Below are positions 8,499-16,840 of a stretch of 64,000 bases of DNA, piece after piece. Under the pieces are notes generated by a model that saw only the letters and a list, made by a program, of their open reading frames with translations, was not told where the DNA came from and made no database searches. The stretch is taken from contig NZ_CP108025.1 in assembly GCF_041435095.1 (NCBI RefSeq), positions 3,410,001 to 3,474,000 of the forward strand, given 5' to 3'. The first letter of the stretch is position 1, and each line of letters begins with the position of its first letter. The DNA is from Kitasatospora sp. NBC_00315 (GTDB lineage: Bacteria > Actinomycetota > Actinomycetes > Streptomycetales > Streptomycetaceae). Position numbers and translations under genes: made by a program.

Positions 8499-8524
8499 GG
8501 AATCCGGGGCGGACGGCGGGCGTT
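8499..8524 (+). promoter_or_regulatory. SigR promoter of msrA
   Basis: GGAAT (8499-8503), exactly 18 bases, then GTT (8522-8524) is a perfect match to the -35/-10 pattern of the thiol-stress sigma factor SigR. It lies 40 bases upstream of the msrA start, a good distance for a short leader. Methionine sulfoxide reductase fits the SigR regulon. Confidence 0.75.
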
Positions 8525-8564
8525 GCACTGTCCACAACCCTCCCGTCGACCGTTGGAGCAGGCC

Positions 8565-9230
8565 GTGTTGTTCAACCGCCACAAGACCGAGCTCGTCTCC
8601 GCCGAGCAGGCGCTGCCCGGCCGGGCGGCCCCGCGGTTCACCCTCAGCGAGCCGCACACCGTCCTCGGCACCCCGCTCACCGGGCCCTACCCGGCCGGGC
8701 TGGAGGTCGCCGACTTCGGCCTCGGCTGTTTCTGGGGCGCCGAGCGCACCTTCTGGAAGCTCCCCGGCGTCTGGACCACCCTGGTCGGCTACCAGGGCGG
8801 CCACACCGAGAACCCGACGTACGAGGAGGTGTGCAGCGGGCGGACGGGCCACACCGAGGCCGTCCGGGTGGTGTACGACCCCGCCGTCCTCTCGTACGAG
8901 CAGCTGCTGAAGACCTTCTGGGAGGCGCACGACCCGACCCAGGGCAACCGGCAGGGCAACGACGTCGGCACCCAGTACCGCTCCGCCGTCTACACCCACT
9001 CCCCCGCCCAGGCCGCCGCCGCCGACGCCACCCGCGACGCCTTCCAGCCCGCGCTGAGCGCCATCGGCCTCGGCCGGGTCACCACCGAGATCGCCCCCGC
9101 CGGCCCCTTCTACCCGGCGGAGCCGTACCACCAGCAGTACCTCTCGGACGCCAAGAACCCGGGCGGCTACTGCGGCCTCGGCGGCACGGGTGCGAGCTGC
9201 CCGATCGGTGTCGCGCGCACCGAGGGCTGA
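8565..9230 (+). CDS. msrA: peptide-methionine (S)-S-oxide reductase
   Basis: MsrA repairs the S-epimer of oxidised methionine in proteins, using thioredoxin or a related thiol donor. The 221-residue protein has the catalytic Cys in [14 protein letters not shown] (near residues 47-60), the conserved [18 protein letters not shown] stretch, [21 protein letters not shown], and a C-terminal [16 protein letters not shown] with two resolving Cys. This is the long actinobacterial form with a 40-residue N-terminal extension. The GTG at 8565 has GGAG eight bases upstream; homologues begin MLFNRHKT. It sits directly behind an exact SigR promoter and ends before a good terminator. Confidence 0.95.
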   Translation: MLFNRHKTELVSAEQALPGRAAPRFTLSEPHTVLGTPLTGPYPAGLEVADFGLGCFWGAERTFWKLPGVWTTLVGYQGGHTENPTYEEVCSGRTGHTEAVRVVYDPAVLSYEQLLKTFWEAHDPTQGNRQGNDVGTQYRSAVYTHSPAQAAAADATRDAFQPALSAIGLGRVTTEIAPAGPFYPAEPYHQQYLSDAKNPGGYCGLGGTGASCPIGVARTEG

Positions 9231-9273
9231 AACCCTCCCGCTGCCCGCCGACGTCGTCGCGACGATCCCCGCA

Positions 9274-9305
9274 CGCCTCCCGCCCGGCACCCCGGGTGGG
9301 AGGCG
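9274..9305. terminator. terminator between msrA and DUF1203 gene
   Basis: CGCCTCCC (9274-9281) pairs with GGGAGGCG (9298-9305), and the inner GCCCGG/CCGGGT extends the stem. The hairpin lies 44 bases past the msrA stop, between convergent genes. Confidence 0.7.
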
Positions 9306-9378
9306 TTCCTGTGACGGCTCCGGCCACCGGGCCGCCCCGCGGGGCGGCCCGACGAGGCGGACGGCCGGCGGCCGGCGG

Positions 9379-9864
9379 TCAGGCCCGGCGGATCTCGTGC
9401 AGGAAGCAGCCGAAGGCCAGCGCCCGGACGTGCACCACCGCCACCTGCGGGTCGGCCAGCAGCTCCCGGGCCACCTCCTCGGCCGTGTCGGGGGTGACGG
9501 CGACGCCGCGCAGGATGTGCCCCTCCCGGTCGTAGGCGCGCAGCACCCGCTCGGAGCCGTGGAAGCCCTCGGGCCAGCCGGGGCCCGCCCCCGCGCAGGC
9601 CCCCGCGTGCACGAAGACCGGCCCCAGCTCGTCGTACGGGCCCGGGTCGGCCCCCGTCTCCGCGGCCCAACGGCGCAGCGGGGCGTAGGAGAGCAGGGCG
9701 ATCCGCTCGCCCGGGCGGGCGCGGGTGAGGCAGCAGCGCAGCGGGGCCCCGCCCGTCGCGTCGACGGAGCGGACGGGCGGTCGCCCCGCGTCGTCGTGTT
9801 CGCGCAGACGGTCGAGGACGGCGGGATCGATCGGACGGATCCGCAGGGCGGTGGTGGTCGTCAT
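9379..9864 (-). CDS. DUF1203 family protein
   Basis: The 161-residue protein matches DUF1203 over its whole length. It has the N-terminal FRIR-like segment (ALRIRPIDPAVLDRLRE), a central C..RPGE..ALLSYAPL block, PVFVHAGAC, and the C-terminal VAVVHVRALAFGCFLHEIRRA. The conserved Cys and His residues (CLTRA, VHAGAC, GCF) suggest a metal or thiol function, but none is known. I start at the ATG at 9864 (MTTTTALRI); an upstream in-frame ATG would add a low-complexity stretch. It is a single-gene unit with no informative partner. Confidence 0.85.
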   Translation of the reverse strand: MTTTTALRIRPIDPAVLDRLREHDDAGRPPVRSVDATGGAPLRCCLTRARPGERIALLSYAPLRRWAAETGADPGPYDELGPVFVHAGACAGAGPGWPEGFHGSERVLRAYDREGHILRGVAVTPDTAEEVARELLADPQVAVVHVRALAFGCFLHEIRRA

Positions 9865-9971
9865 GTGGCCAGCCTGCGCGGACGGCGCCGATTCCACCGG
9901 CGGGATTCGGCCGTCGCGCTCGCGTACGGCGCGGTCGGCCCGCGAGGGCGGGCTCGGCGCCCGGCGGGGCG

Positions 9972-10014
9972 GCGCCGGCGGTTGGCGGCGGCGCCGGCGG
10001 TTGGCGGTGGCGCC
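9972..10014. repeat. 19-bp GC-rich direct repeat
   Basis: The motif GCGCCGGCGGTTGGCG recurs at 9972 and 9991, with a third partial copy at 10010, a period of 19 bases. It lies in the gap between the L,D-transpeptidase stop and the DUF1203 start. It is simple slippage-type DNA with no visible function. Confidence 0.75.
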
Positions 10015-10041
10015 GAGGTGCCCCTGCCGCTCGGGAGGCGG

Positions 10042-11334
10042 TCAGACGGCGCTGCCGGCCTGCCAGGCCGCCCAGCCGAGGTTCCAGCCGTTCAGGCCGT
10101 TGGCCGGGTCGACGGTCTTGTCCCCGGAGTTCACGACCTCGACCACGTCGCCGATGATCGAGCTCGCGTAGAACTTGTACCCGTTAGTGCTCGGGTCCTG
10201 GCCGCCCTTGGCGTCCTGCATGCCGACGCAGCCGTGGCTGGTGTTCTGGCCGCCGAAGACGGCCGGGTTGGACCAGTAGTTGCCGTGGACGAAGGTGCCC
10301 GAGGTGGTGAGGCGCTGGGCGTGCGGCACGTCGGGGATGTTGTACTCGTCGCCGAGTCCGACCGTGGTGGAGTCCATCTTGGTCTGCTGGAACTGCTCCG
10401 AGATGACCATCCTGCCGCCCCAGGTGGTGTGCTCGGGGGAGCCGCCGGAGATCGGGTAGACCGCGCTGACCTGGCCGTCGGTGGTCACGGTGAGCTTCTT
10501 GGCGGCGAGGTCGGCGACGCTGGTCTGGCTGCGGCCGATGGTGAAGCGGACGTCCTTGGACTGGGTGCCGTAGTAGCCCTTGGCGCCCTCGACGTCCTTG
10601 AGCCGGAGCTTGAGGGTCACCTTGGTGCCGGCCGCCCAGTACTCCTCGGGCCGGAAGTCGAGGCGGGTGCTGGAGAACCAGTGCCCGACTATCTCGACCC
10701 CCGGCTGGGCTATCACGGTGATCGCCTGCTGGACGGCCTTGCGGTCGGTGACCGGCTTGCTGAAGTTGATCGAGACCGGCATGCCGACGCCGACCACGGA
10801 ACCGTCCTCGGGGGTGAAGTACCCGACGAAGGTGTTGGCGGGGGTGGTCGTGGTGAAGCCGGTGTTGGCGTCGGCCTCCAGCTTGTCGCCGTCGGTGGCG
10901 GCGACCGCGACGGTGTACTCGGTGGCGCTGGTCAGCGTGCCGGTGGAGGTCCACGTGGTCGAGTCGGCGGACATCCGCCCGGTGACGGGCCGGCCGGTCG
11001 AGTCCGCGAGCGCGACCGAGGTGAGGGTGCCGGAGGTGACGGTGACCTTGACCGGTTCGGTGAAGCTCGCGTCGGCGGCCCCGTCGGCGGGCACCACCGT
11101 GATCTTCGCGACGGAGGTCTTCGGCGAGCTGCTGGCGCTGCCGGTGGCGCTCGCACCCCCGGTGGTCCCGCCCGCCGCCCCGCTGCTGCCGGCCGCGCCG
11201 GTACCGCCGCCGGTGCTCTTGGTGTCGTTGCAGGCCGCGACGAGCAGCACGGGGGCCCCGAGGAGTCCGGCGAGCACGCCGCGCCGGGTCCAGTTGCCGT
11301 CGGTGGGCCGGTTTCGTCGGTCACGTGCGGTCAC
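10042..11334 (-). CDS. L,D-transpeptidase lipoprotein with Ig-like domains
   Basis: This enzyme makes 3-3 crosslinks in peptidoglycan. The 430-residue precursor has a basic start with a twin Arg (TRRGVLAGLLGAPVLLVAAC), with a lipobox ending at Cys near residue 35, so it is probably exported and lipid-anchored. A Ser/Gly/Thr-rich linker follows to about residue 75. Next come two Ig-like domains (about 75-240; the second contains the VG-MPVSINFSKPVTD motif of LdtMt2-type proteins). The YkuD catalytic domain has the active site SHGCVGM near residue 370, with HGNYW upstream. The length is usual for actinobacterial Ldt proteins. The GTG at 11334 follows GGGAG at suitable distance. It is monocistronic. 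Confidence 0.93.
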   Translation of the reverse strand: MTARDRRNRPTDGNWTRRGVLAGLLGAPVLLVAACNDTKSTGGGTGAAGSSGAAGGTTGGASATGSASSSPKTSVAKITVVPADGAADASFTEPVKVTVTSGTLTSVALADSTGRPVTGRMSADSTTWTSTGTLTSATEYTVAVAATDGDKLEADANTGFTTTTPANTFVGYFTPEDGSVVGVGMPVSINFSKPVTDRKAVQQAITVIAQPGVEIVGHWFSSTRLDFRPEEYWAAGTKVTLKLRLKDVEGAKGYYGTQSKDVRFTIGRSQTSVADLAAKKLTVTTDGQVSAVYPISGGSPEHTTWGGRMVISEQFQQTKMDSTTVGLGDEYNIPDVPHAQRLTTSGTFVHGNYWSNPAVFGGQNTSHGCVGMQDAKGGQDPSTNGYKFYASSIIGDVVEVVNSGDKTVDPANGLNGWNLGWAAWQAGSAV

Positions 11335-11463
11335 GTCGTCGTCTCCCTGCTGCTCACCTTCGGGGCATTACGGAGAGAAAGAGTGGATCTGTCCTTCCGC
11401 AGTTGCACCACCAACGGGATGAGATCGTATGAGAACACTTATCTTCGCGCCAAACATGGACAA

Positions 11464-11497
11464 ACCGCCCGGCCGGTGCAGGCACCGGCCGGGCGGT
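11464..11497 (-). terminator. terminator after the 115-aa protein gene
   Basis: A perfect 16-bp inverted repeat (11464-11479 with 11482-11497) with a two-base loop, lying 48 bases beyond the stop at 11546. It also lies upstream of the transpeptidase gene and insulates it. Confidence 0.8.
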
Positions 11498-11545
11498 CGT
11501 CACAGCAGCTCAGCGGCTCGCGCGCTCAGCCAAGGGTGTCCGGAG

Positions 11546-11893
11546 TCACTCGGCGGACTCGGCGGACTCGTCCACCGTGTACTCGTCCCAGCCCTCCCCC
11601 TCCGGGTCGAACTCGGTCTGCGCGGACTCCCAGGTGGCCGAGGCGAGCTCGACCCCGGGAACGCCACCGAGCAGGGCGACCGGGTCGATGAAGTGCGCGA
11701 GCGAACCGGAGGGGTCCACCTGGATGGCATCGACGGACTGCGCCCGCTCCTCGTCGTCGAGGTACTCGTCGTTCTCCACCTGGGCGAGGGCGGCGGCCTT
11801 CAGGGCCTGCTCATCGGTGATCTCCGCGATGAGCTCGATGCTGAGCCGGACGTAGCGCGGGGCGTCCTGGCCGGTCAGTTCAGTGCTGGTCAT
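11546..11893 (-). CDS. conserved acidic protein of unknown function
   Basis: A 115-residue, strongly acidic protein with no signal peptide and no membrane segment. The N-terminal half is predicted helical (YVRLSIELIAEITDEQALKAAALAQVE). The C-terminus is Asp/Glu-rich and ends TVDESAESAE. Codon use is typical of the neighbourhood, so I consider the gene real. The ATG at 11893 is the first in-frame start after unrelated DNA. I do not recognise the family. A long upstream region (11894-12511) holds two RNA-like hairpins that could belong to its leader. Confidence 0.7.
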   Translation of the reverse strand: MTSTELTGQDAPRYVRLSIELIAEITDEQALKAAALAQVENDEYLDDEERAQSVDAIQVDPSGSLAHFIDPVALLGGVPGVELASATWESAQTEFDPEGEGWDEYTVDESAESAE

Positions 11894-11960
11894 GCGTGCG
11901 AGCGTACGGGACGGCCGGGCCGCGTGAACACGGGTGGCCCGGGCGCCCCCGGAACACGGG

Positions 11961-11992
11961 AAGGCCGGCCCCTCCGAAGAGGGACCGGCCTT
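11961..11992 (-). other. hairpin in the leader of the 115-aa protein gene
   Basis: AAGGCCGG-CCCTC pairs with GAGGG-CCGGCCTT around a GAA-type loop (one mismatch). It lies 68 bases upstream of the start codon on the coding strand. It may be an attenuator-like stem or the terminator of an upstream small transcript. Confidence 0.5.
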
Positions 11993-12167
11993 CTCGCCTC
12001 CGCCGGGGCTCCCCCACCCGGGAGCCGCGGAGACGCGCCTTTCGGCGCGGTGGGGTGCCGTGGGAGCCGCCGCACCCTGTGACCGGCAGTACCGGACAGG
12101 GGCGGGACGACGGCGTCTCCCACGGTCAGACACGGCGGGCCGGGTCAGGGCCGACCGACGTGTCCCA

Positions 12168-12211
12168 GATGAGACGGTTGCCGGGGAGCCGCTCCCGACT
12201 GTTGCCTCATC
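12168..12211 (-). other. candidate structured RNA with twin GGCAAC internal loop
   Basis: On the minus strand GATGAG (12211-12206) pairs with CTCATC (12173-12168), and an inner GGGAG/CTCCC stem with a CGG loop sits inside. Both strands of the internal loop carry GCAAC (GGCAACAGTC and CGGCAACC). The symmetry suggests a folded RNA. It is about 275 bases upstream of the gene starting at 11893. I cannot assign it to a known RNA family. Confidence 0.35.
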
Positions 12212-12356
12212 TCGCTCGGCGTCTTGCCGTGACTCATACATTGCACGCCCGTTGTTAAGCGGATGCTGCGTGCAGGTGTCGCCGGTGTACCACTTCGTCG
12301 GGTGGACGAAGTTTCAGCTTCCGTCCGGTACCGGCCGTCTGATCCCGGTTCGGACG

Positions 12357-12403
12357 GATCGGCGGCGGATCGGCGGCGGATCGGCGGCGGATCGGCGGCG
12401 GAG
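12357..12403. repeat. 11-bp tandem repeat
   Basis: GATCGGCGGCG is repeated four times (starts at 12357, 12368, 12379 and 12390) and then degenerates. It lies between the cystathionine beta-synthase stop and the structured element. Confidence 0.85.
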
Positions 12404-12511
12404 CGGGCCGCGGATCGGGTGGCGCGCACCGGCCCCGTCCCGGGCCGGAGGCGACGGCGGCTCAGCGCCCGGTGGACCCGGTGCACCCGGTCAGTGCCGG
12501 ATGCGGCCCGC

Positions 12512-13912
12512 TCAGTGCCCGGTGCGGCTGGTCAGGAACCCCAGCAGGTCCTGGCGGGTGACGATGCCCTGCGGCTTGCCCTCCACCAGGACGACGGCCG
12601 CGTCGGCCTTCTCCAGCACGGTCATCAGGCTGGTCACGCTCTCGCCGGAGCCGACCACCGGCAGCGGCTTGGACATGACCCTCTCCAGCGGGTCGCCGAG
12701 CTCGATCAGCTTCGCGAACAGGCCCTCCAGCAGGAGCTTCTCGGCGACCGAGCCGATCACCTCGCCGGCCATGATGTCGGGGTGGCCCGCGCCCGGCGAG
12801 ACGACCGGCATCTGCGAGACGCCGTACTCCTGCAGCACCCGGACGGCCTCGGCGACCGTCTCACCCGGGTGCATGTGGACGAACTGCGGGATGCCCTCGT
12901 GCTCGATGGCGTCCTTGCGGGCCAGCACCTCGCCGATGGAGGCCTCGTCGGTGGCGGACGGCAGGAAGCCGTAGTCGGCCATCCAGTCGTCGTTGAAGAT
13001 CTTGGACAGGTAGCCGCGGCCGCCGTCCGGGAGCAGCACCACGACCACGTCGTCCGGGCCCAGTCGCTTGGCGACCTCCAGGGCGGCCACCACGGCCATC
13101 CCGCAGGAGCCGCCGACCAGCAGGCCCTCCTCCTTGGCCAGGCGGCGGGTCATCCGGAAGGAGTCCTTGTCCGAGACCGCGACGATCTCGTCGGCCACGC
13201 TGCGGTCGTACGCGGTCGGCCAGAAGTCCTCACCGACGCCCTCGACCAGGTACGGCCGGCCGGTGCCGCCCGAGTAGACCGAGCCCTCGGGGTCGGCGCC
13301 GATCACCTTGACCCGGCCGCCGGACGCCTCCTTCAGGTAGTTGCCGGTGCCGGAGATGGTGCCGCCGGTGCCGACGCCCGCCACGAAGTGGGTGATCCGC
13401 CCCTCGGTCTGCTCCCAGAGCTCCGGGCCGGTCGAGTGGTAGTGCGAGGCCGGGTTGTCGGGGTTGGAGTACTGGTCCGGCTTCCAGGCGTTCGGGGTCT
13501 CGCGCACCAGGCGGTCCGAGACGTTGTAGTAGGAGTCCGGGTGCTCCGGCGCGACGGCGGTCGGACAGACCACGACCTCGGCGCCGTACGCGCGCAGCGT
13601 GTTGATCTTGTCGGTGGAGACCTTGTCCGGACAGACGAAGATGCAGTGGTAGCCCTTCTGCTGGGCCACGATCGCCAGCCCGACACCGGTGTTGCCGGAG
13701 GTGGGCTCGACGATCGTCCCGCCGGGCTTCAGCGCGCCGGAGGCCTCGGCGGCCTCGATCATGCGCATCGCGATCCGGTCCTTCACGGAGCCGCCCGGGT
13801 TGAAGTACTCGACCTTGGCCAGCACGGTGGCGCTGATGCCTTCGGTGACCTTGTTCAGCTTGACCAGCGGCGTGTCGCCGACCAGATCGATGATCGAGTT
13901 GTGGTACCGCAC
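12512..13912 (-). CDS. cystathionine beta-synthase with CBS domain pair
   Basis: A PLP enzyme joining serine and homocysteine to cystathionine, the entry to reverse transsulfuration. The 466-residue protein has the PLP lysine in EYFNPGGSVKDRIA (near residues 32-45), the substrate loop EPTSGNTGVGLA, and the phosphate loop GVGTGGTISGTG. From about residue 335 a Bateman (two CBS) module follows, containing VLQEYGVSQMPVV and VLEKADAAVVLVEGKPQGIVTRQDLL. The domain order is that of eukaryotic-type CBS without the heme domain. The start is the GTG at 13912, preceded by GGGAGG. An O-acetylserine sulfhydrylase role is possible but less likely given the CBS module. With metB at 7176 it forms a transsulfuration pair. 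Confidence 0.92.
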   Translation of the reverse strand: MRYHNSIIDLVGDTPLVKLNKVTEGISATVLAKVEYFNPGGSVKDRIAMRMIEAAEASGALKPGGTIVEPTSGNTGVGLAIVAQQKGYHCIFVCPDKVSTDKINTLRAYGAEVVVCPTAVAPEHPDSYYNVSDRLVRETPNAWKPDQYSNPDNPASHYHSTGPELWEQTEGRITHFVAGVGTGGTISGTGNYLKEASGGRVKVIGADPEGSVYSGGTGRPYLVEGVGEDFWPTAYDRSVADEIVAVSDKDSFRMTRRLAKEEGLLVGGSCGMAVVAALEVAKRLGPDDVVVVLLPDGGRGYLSKIFNDDWMADYGFLPSATDEASIGEVLARKDAIEHEGIPQFVHMHPGETVAEAVRVLQEYGVSQMPVVSPGAGHPDIMAGEVIGSVAEKLLLEGLFAKLIELGDPLERVMSKPLPVVGSGESVTSLMTVLEKADAAVVLVEGKPQGIVTRQDLLGFLTSRTGH

Positions 13913-14077
13913 GGGGGTCCTCCCGGGTTGTGGCACTGAGGGTTTTCGGTACTTCAAAGACTATGGCCACGGATGGCCCACGCCCGCCGATAGCGCGCGG
14001 TCCAGGCGGGTACCAGGAGTACGCAGACACTGGATCGGCCCCATCCGGGGCGTGGTGAGGACGCGAAGGGGGTGCCG

Positions 14078-15229
14078 ATGGCAGGCGCGACGCAGTCGCG
14101 GGCCCGGGTGGCCCGGCGGATCGCAACGGCGGCGGCGTACGGCGGCGGCGGGCTGGGCCTGCTCGGCGTGGGTCTGGCCGGGCTGCTGCTGACCGAGAGC
14201 AAGCTGGCGGTGCGGGCCGTCGGCCTGCTGGACGGCGACCCGCCCAAGGCCGACGGCGTGTACGGCGAGGCCTTCACCGGGCCGGACCCGGGCGCCGGAG
14301 CGGACGGGAAGGGGCCGCAGGACGGCGGGCAGCAGGACGGCGGGCAGCAGCTGACGCTGGCCTTCCTCGGCGACTCCACGGCCGCCGGCCTCGGGGTGCT
14401 GCGCGGGCGGGACACCCCGGGCGCACTGCTGGCGGCCGGGCTGGCGTCCGTGGCGGAGCAGCGGGTCCGGCTGCTGAACGTGGCGAAGTCCGGGGCGCGC
14501 TCCTCCGACCTGGCCCGCCAGGTGGAGCTGGCACTGCCGCACCGGCCGGACCTCGCGGTGATCATGGTGGGCGCGAACGACGTCACCCGGCACAGCCCGG
14601 CCGCGCAGTCCGTGCGACAGCTCGGCGAGGCCGTCGAGGCGCTGCAGGCGGCCGGCTGCCAGGTGGTGGTCGGCACCTGCCCGGATCTGGGCACGATCAA
14701 GCCGGTCCGGCCGCCGCTGCGCTGGGTCGCCCGGCGGCTCAGCCGCCAGCTGGCGGCGGCGCAGACCATCGCGGTGGTGGAGGCGGGCGGCCGGACGGTC
14801 TCGCTCGGCTCGCTGCTCGGGCCGGAGTTCGCCGCCCGGCCGGAGATGTTCGCCTCGGACCGCTACCACCCCTCCGCACAGGGGTACGCGACGGCGGCGA
14901 TGGCGATGCTGCCCTCGCTCTGCGCGGCCCTGGACCTCTGGCCGGTGGAGGACGAGCTGCTCGGCGCCGGGCAGGACGAGGCGGTGCTGCCGGTGGCGGT
15001 GGCCGCCGCGGCGGCGGCCGGGCAGGCCGGCGCGGAGGTCGAGGCGGTCGGTCCGGACGGCGGAGCCCGGCGCTGGGCGCTGATCCGCCACCGGCTGCGG
15101 CTCGGCCTGCCGGACCCGGGAGCCGGCCCGGCCGAGCCGCACGGCGAGCCGTCCGCGGAGGCCGGTGCGGCGCCCCGAGCGACGGATGCGGCGTCGGCCA
15201 ACTCACACGCAGTGCCAGGTGACGCCTGA
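14078..15229 (+). CDS. SGNH/GDSL hydrolase, membrane-anchored
   Basis: The 383-residue protein begins with a basic stretch and a Gly-rich hydrophobic helix (residues 12-38, AAAYGGGGLGLLGVGLAG) that serves as signal anchor. The SGNH fold follows: block I LAFLGDSTAAGLGV (catalytic Ser, near residue 106), block II with the conserved Gly, block III VGANDVT (Asn), and block V ASDRYHPSAQGYA (Asp and His). The last 90 residues are Ala/Pro/Gly-rich and probably disordered. It is an extracytoplasmic esterase or lipase of unknown substrate. The ATG at 14078 has AAGGGG six bases upstream. The stop at 15227-15229 directly precedes an operator-like palindrome for the thiolase gene. Confidence 0.9.
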   Translation: MAGATQSRARVARRIATAAAYGGGGLGLLGVGLAGLLLTESKLAVRAVGLLDGDPPKADGVYGEAFTGPDPGAGADGKGPQDGGQQDGGQQLTLAFLGDSTAAGLGVLRGRDTPGALLAAGLASVAEQRVRLLNVAKSGARSSDLARQVELALPHRPDLAVIMVGANDVTRHSPAAQSVRQLGEAVEALQAAGCQVVVGTCPDLGTIKPVRPPLRWVARRLSRQLAAAQTIAVVEAGGRTVSLGSLLGPEFAARPEMFASDRYHPSAQGYATAAMAMLPSLCAALDLWPVEDELLGAGQDEAVLPVAVAAAAAAGQAGAEVEAVGPDGGARRWALIRHRLRLGLPDPGAGPAEPHGEPSAEAGAAPRATDAASANSHAVPGDA

Positions 15230-15231
15230 TC

Positions 15232-15243
15232 TACCAAGCGGTA
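15232..15243 (+). promoter_or_regulatory. inverted repeat upstream of the thiolase gene
   Basis: TACCAAGCGGTA is an interrupted palindrome (TACC-N4-GGTA) placed 87 bases upstream of the thiolase start. TACC-N4-GGTA half-sites are frequent for TetR-type regulators of fatty-acid and acyl-CoA genes. The regulator is not identifiable here, so this is inference. Confidence 0.35.
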
Positions 15244-15329
15244 ACTTTCCTCCCGGGCGCCCTCCCGGCCAGGCCGGCGGGCCGGGTGCCAGCCAGTCGA
15301 ACACCGGCCATTGCACCGAGGAGCCCGTC

Positions 15330-16550
15330 ATGCCCGAAGCCGTCATCGTCAGCGCCGCCCGTTCGCCGATCGGCCGGGCGTTCAAGGGCTCGCTCAAGGA
15401 TGTCCGCCCGGACGACCTCACCGCCCACATCATCGCCACCGCGCTGGCCAAGGTGCCCCAGCTCGACCCGCGCGACATCGACGACCTGATGCTCGGCTGC
15501 GGCCTGCCCGGCGGCGAGCAGGGCCACAACCTGGCGCGGATCGTCGCCGTCCAGATGGGCATGGACTACCTCCCCGGCACCACCGTCACCCGCTACTGCT
15601 CCTCCTCGCTGCAGACCACCCGGATGGCACTGCACGCGATCAGGGCGGGCGAGGGCGACGTCTTCATCTCCGCCGGGGTCGAGACCGTCTCGCGCAGCGT
15701 CAACGGCACCTCCGACGGCCTGCCGGGCACCCAGAACCCGTTCTTCGACGAGGCGGTCGCCCGGACCGCCGCCCGCGCCGAGCAGGGCGGCGGGCAGTGG
15801 CACGACCCGCGCGAGGACGGCCTGGCGCCGGACGCGTACATCGCGATGGGCCAGACCGCCGAGAACCTCGCCGCCCTCAAGGGCGTCAGCCGCGCCGACC
15901 AGGACGAGTTCGGCGTGCGCTCGCAGAACCTGGCCGAGGCGGCCGTCAAGTCCGGCTTCTGGGCCCGCGAGATCACCCCGGTGACCACGCCGGACGGCAC
16001 CGTCGTCTCGGCGGACGACGGCCCCCGGGCCGGCGTGACCCTGGAGGCCGTCTCGGGCCTCAAGCCGGTGTTCCGCCCCGACGGCACCGTTACCGCCGGT
16101 AACTGCTGCCCCCTGAACGACGGCGCCGCCGCGCTGGTCGTCATGTCCGACACCAAGGCCCGCGAGCTGGGCATCACCCCGCTCGCCCGGGTCGTCTCCA
16201 CCGGCGTCAGCGGCCTGTCCCCCGAGATCATGGGCTACGGCCCCGTCGAGGCCTCCCGGCAGGCGCTCAGGCGGGCCGGCCTGACCATCGGCGACATCGA
16301 CCTGGTCGAGATCAACGAGGCGTTCGCGGCCCAGGTCATCCCGTCCTACCGGGACCTGGGCGTCGACATCGACCGCCTCAACGTCAACGGCGGCGCCATC
16401 GCCGTCGGCCACCCCTTCGGGATGACCGGCGCCCGCCTCACCACCACCCTGATCAACTCCCTCCAGTGGCACGACAAGCAGTTCGGCCTGGAGACCATGT
16501 GCGTCGGCGGCGGCCAGGGCATGGCGATGGTCATCGAACGCCTCAGCTGA
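15330..16550 (+). CDS. acetyl-CoA C-acyltransferase (thiolase)
   Basis: A 406-residue degradative or biosynthetic thiolase that exchanges acyl groups between CoA thioesters. The active-site Cys is Cys90 in [13 protein letters not shown]; most thiolases have CSSG here, so the Ser is a small deviation. The distal motifs are [10 protein letters not shown] (Asn and His-region equivalent), [19 protein letters not shown] (catalytic His) and [11 protein letters not shown] (second catalytic Cys near residue 394). All catalytic residues are present. The ATG at 15330 is preceded by GAGGAG. It is monocistronic with a terminator 59 bases beyond its stop. Chain-length preference cannot be told from sequence. 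Confidence 0.93.
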   Translation: MPEAVIVSAARSPIGRAFKGSLKDVRPDDLTAHIIATALAKVPQLDPRDIDDLMLGCGLPGGEQGHNLARIVAVQMGMDYLPGTTVTRYCSSSLQTTRMALHAIRAGEGDVFISAGVETVSRSVNGTSDGLPGTQNPFFDEAVARTAARAEQGGGQWHDPREDGLAPDAYIAMGQTAENLAALKGVSRADQDEFGVRSQNLAEAAVKSGFWAREITPVTTPDGTVVSADDGPRAGVTLEAVSGLKPVFRPDGTVTAGNCCPLNDGAAALVVMSDTKARELGITPLARVVSTGVSGLSPEIMGYGPVEASRQALRRAGLTIGDIDLVEINEAFAAQVIPSYRDLGVDIDRLNVNGGAIAVGHPFGMTGARLTTTLINSLQWHDKQFGLETMCVGGGQGMAMVIERLS

Positions 16551-16608
16551 GTCACGGATCGTACCGAATGGTGAGACGGTCACTCATTCGGCATGACACA
16601 GAGTAATT

Positions 16609-16645
16609 GAGGGCCGGATCACATTCACGAGTCGATCCGGCCCTC
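16609..16645 (+). terminator. thiolase terminator
   Basis: GAGGGCCGGATC (16609-16620) pairs perfectly with GATCCGGCCCTC (16634-16645) around a 13-base loop and is followed by GATTTG. It lies about 60 bases after the stop. A separate perfect 7-bp inverted repeat CCGAATG/CATTCGG (16564-16591) precedes it. Confidence 0.8.
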
Positions 16646-16840
16646 GATTTGCTCGTTCACACGCCGGAAATCGACAGTGCGAAGTGGATCAACTCCGCTG
16701 CGTAGAGCGGCCGTACCTAACAATTTAAGGACAAGTCCGAAAGTCACTGACATATCGGACATCCGCCTCTGCAGTAACTCGCTCCCATGCGGCAGTGTGG
16801 AGATGTAACCCCGTTCCGCTCCTCGCTAGGAGTACGTTCC

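Larger units (their letters stand above)
11894..12511. other. 618-bp gene-free region
   Basis: No convincing gene on either strand. It holds a hairpin (11961-11992), a structured element with twin GGCAAC loops (12168-12211), an 8-bp inverted repeat ACTTCGTC/GACGAAGT near 12292-12312, and an 11-bp tandem repeat (12357-12403). The stretch 12230-12260 is less GC-rich and could contain the promoter of the 115-aa protein gene. Confidence 0.6.

Noticed and set aside
12168..12211. S-box (SAM) riboswitch
   Set aside because: A CGGCAACC-like loop is present, but the four-way junction, kink-turn and downstream Met/Cys gene in the right orientation are missing.
12145..12486. Small minus-strand frame beginning in the structured region (MSHGKTPSEMRQQ...)
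   Set aside because: No ribosome site and no family; the sequence is better explained by RNA structure and simple repeats.
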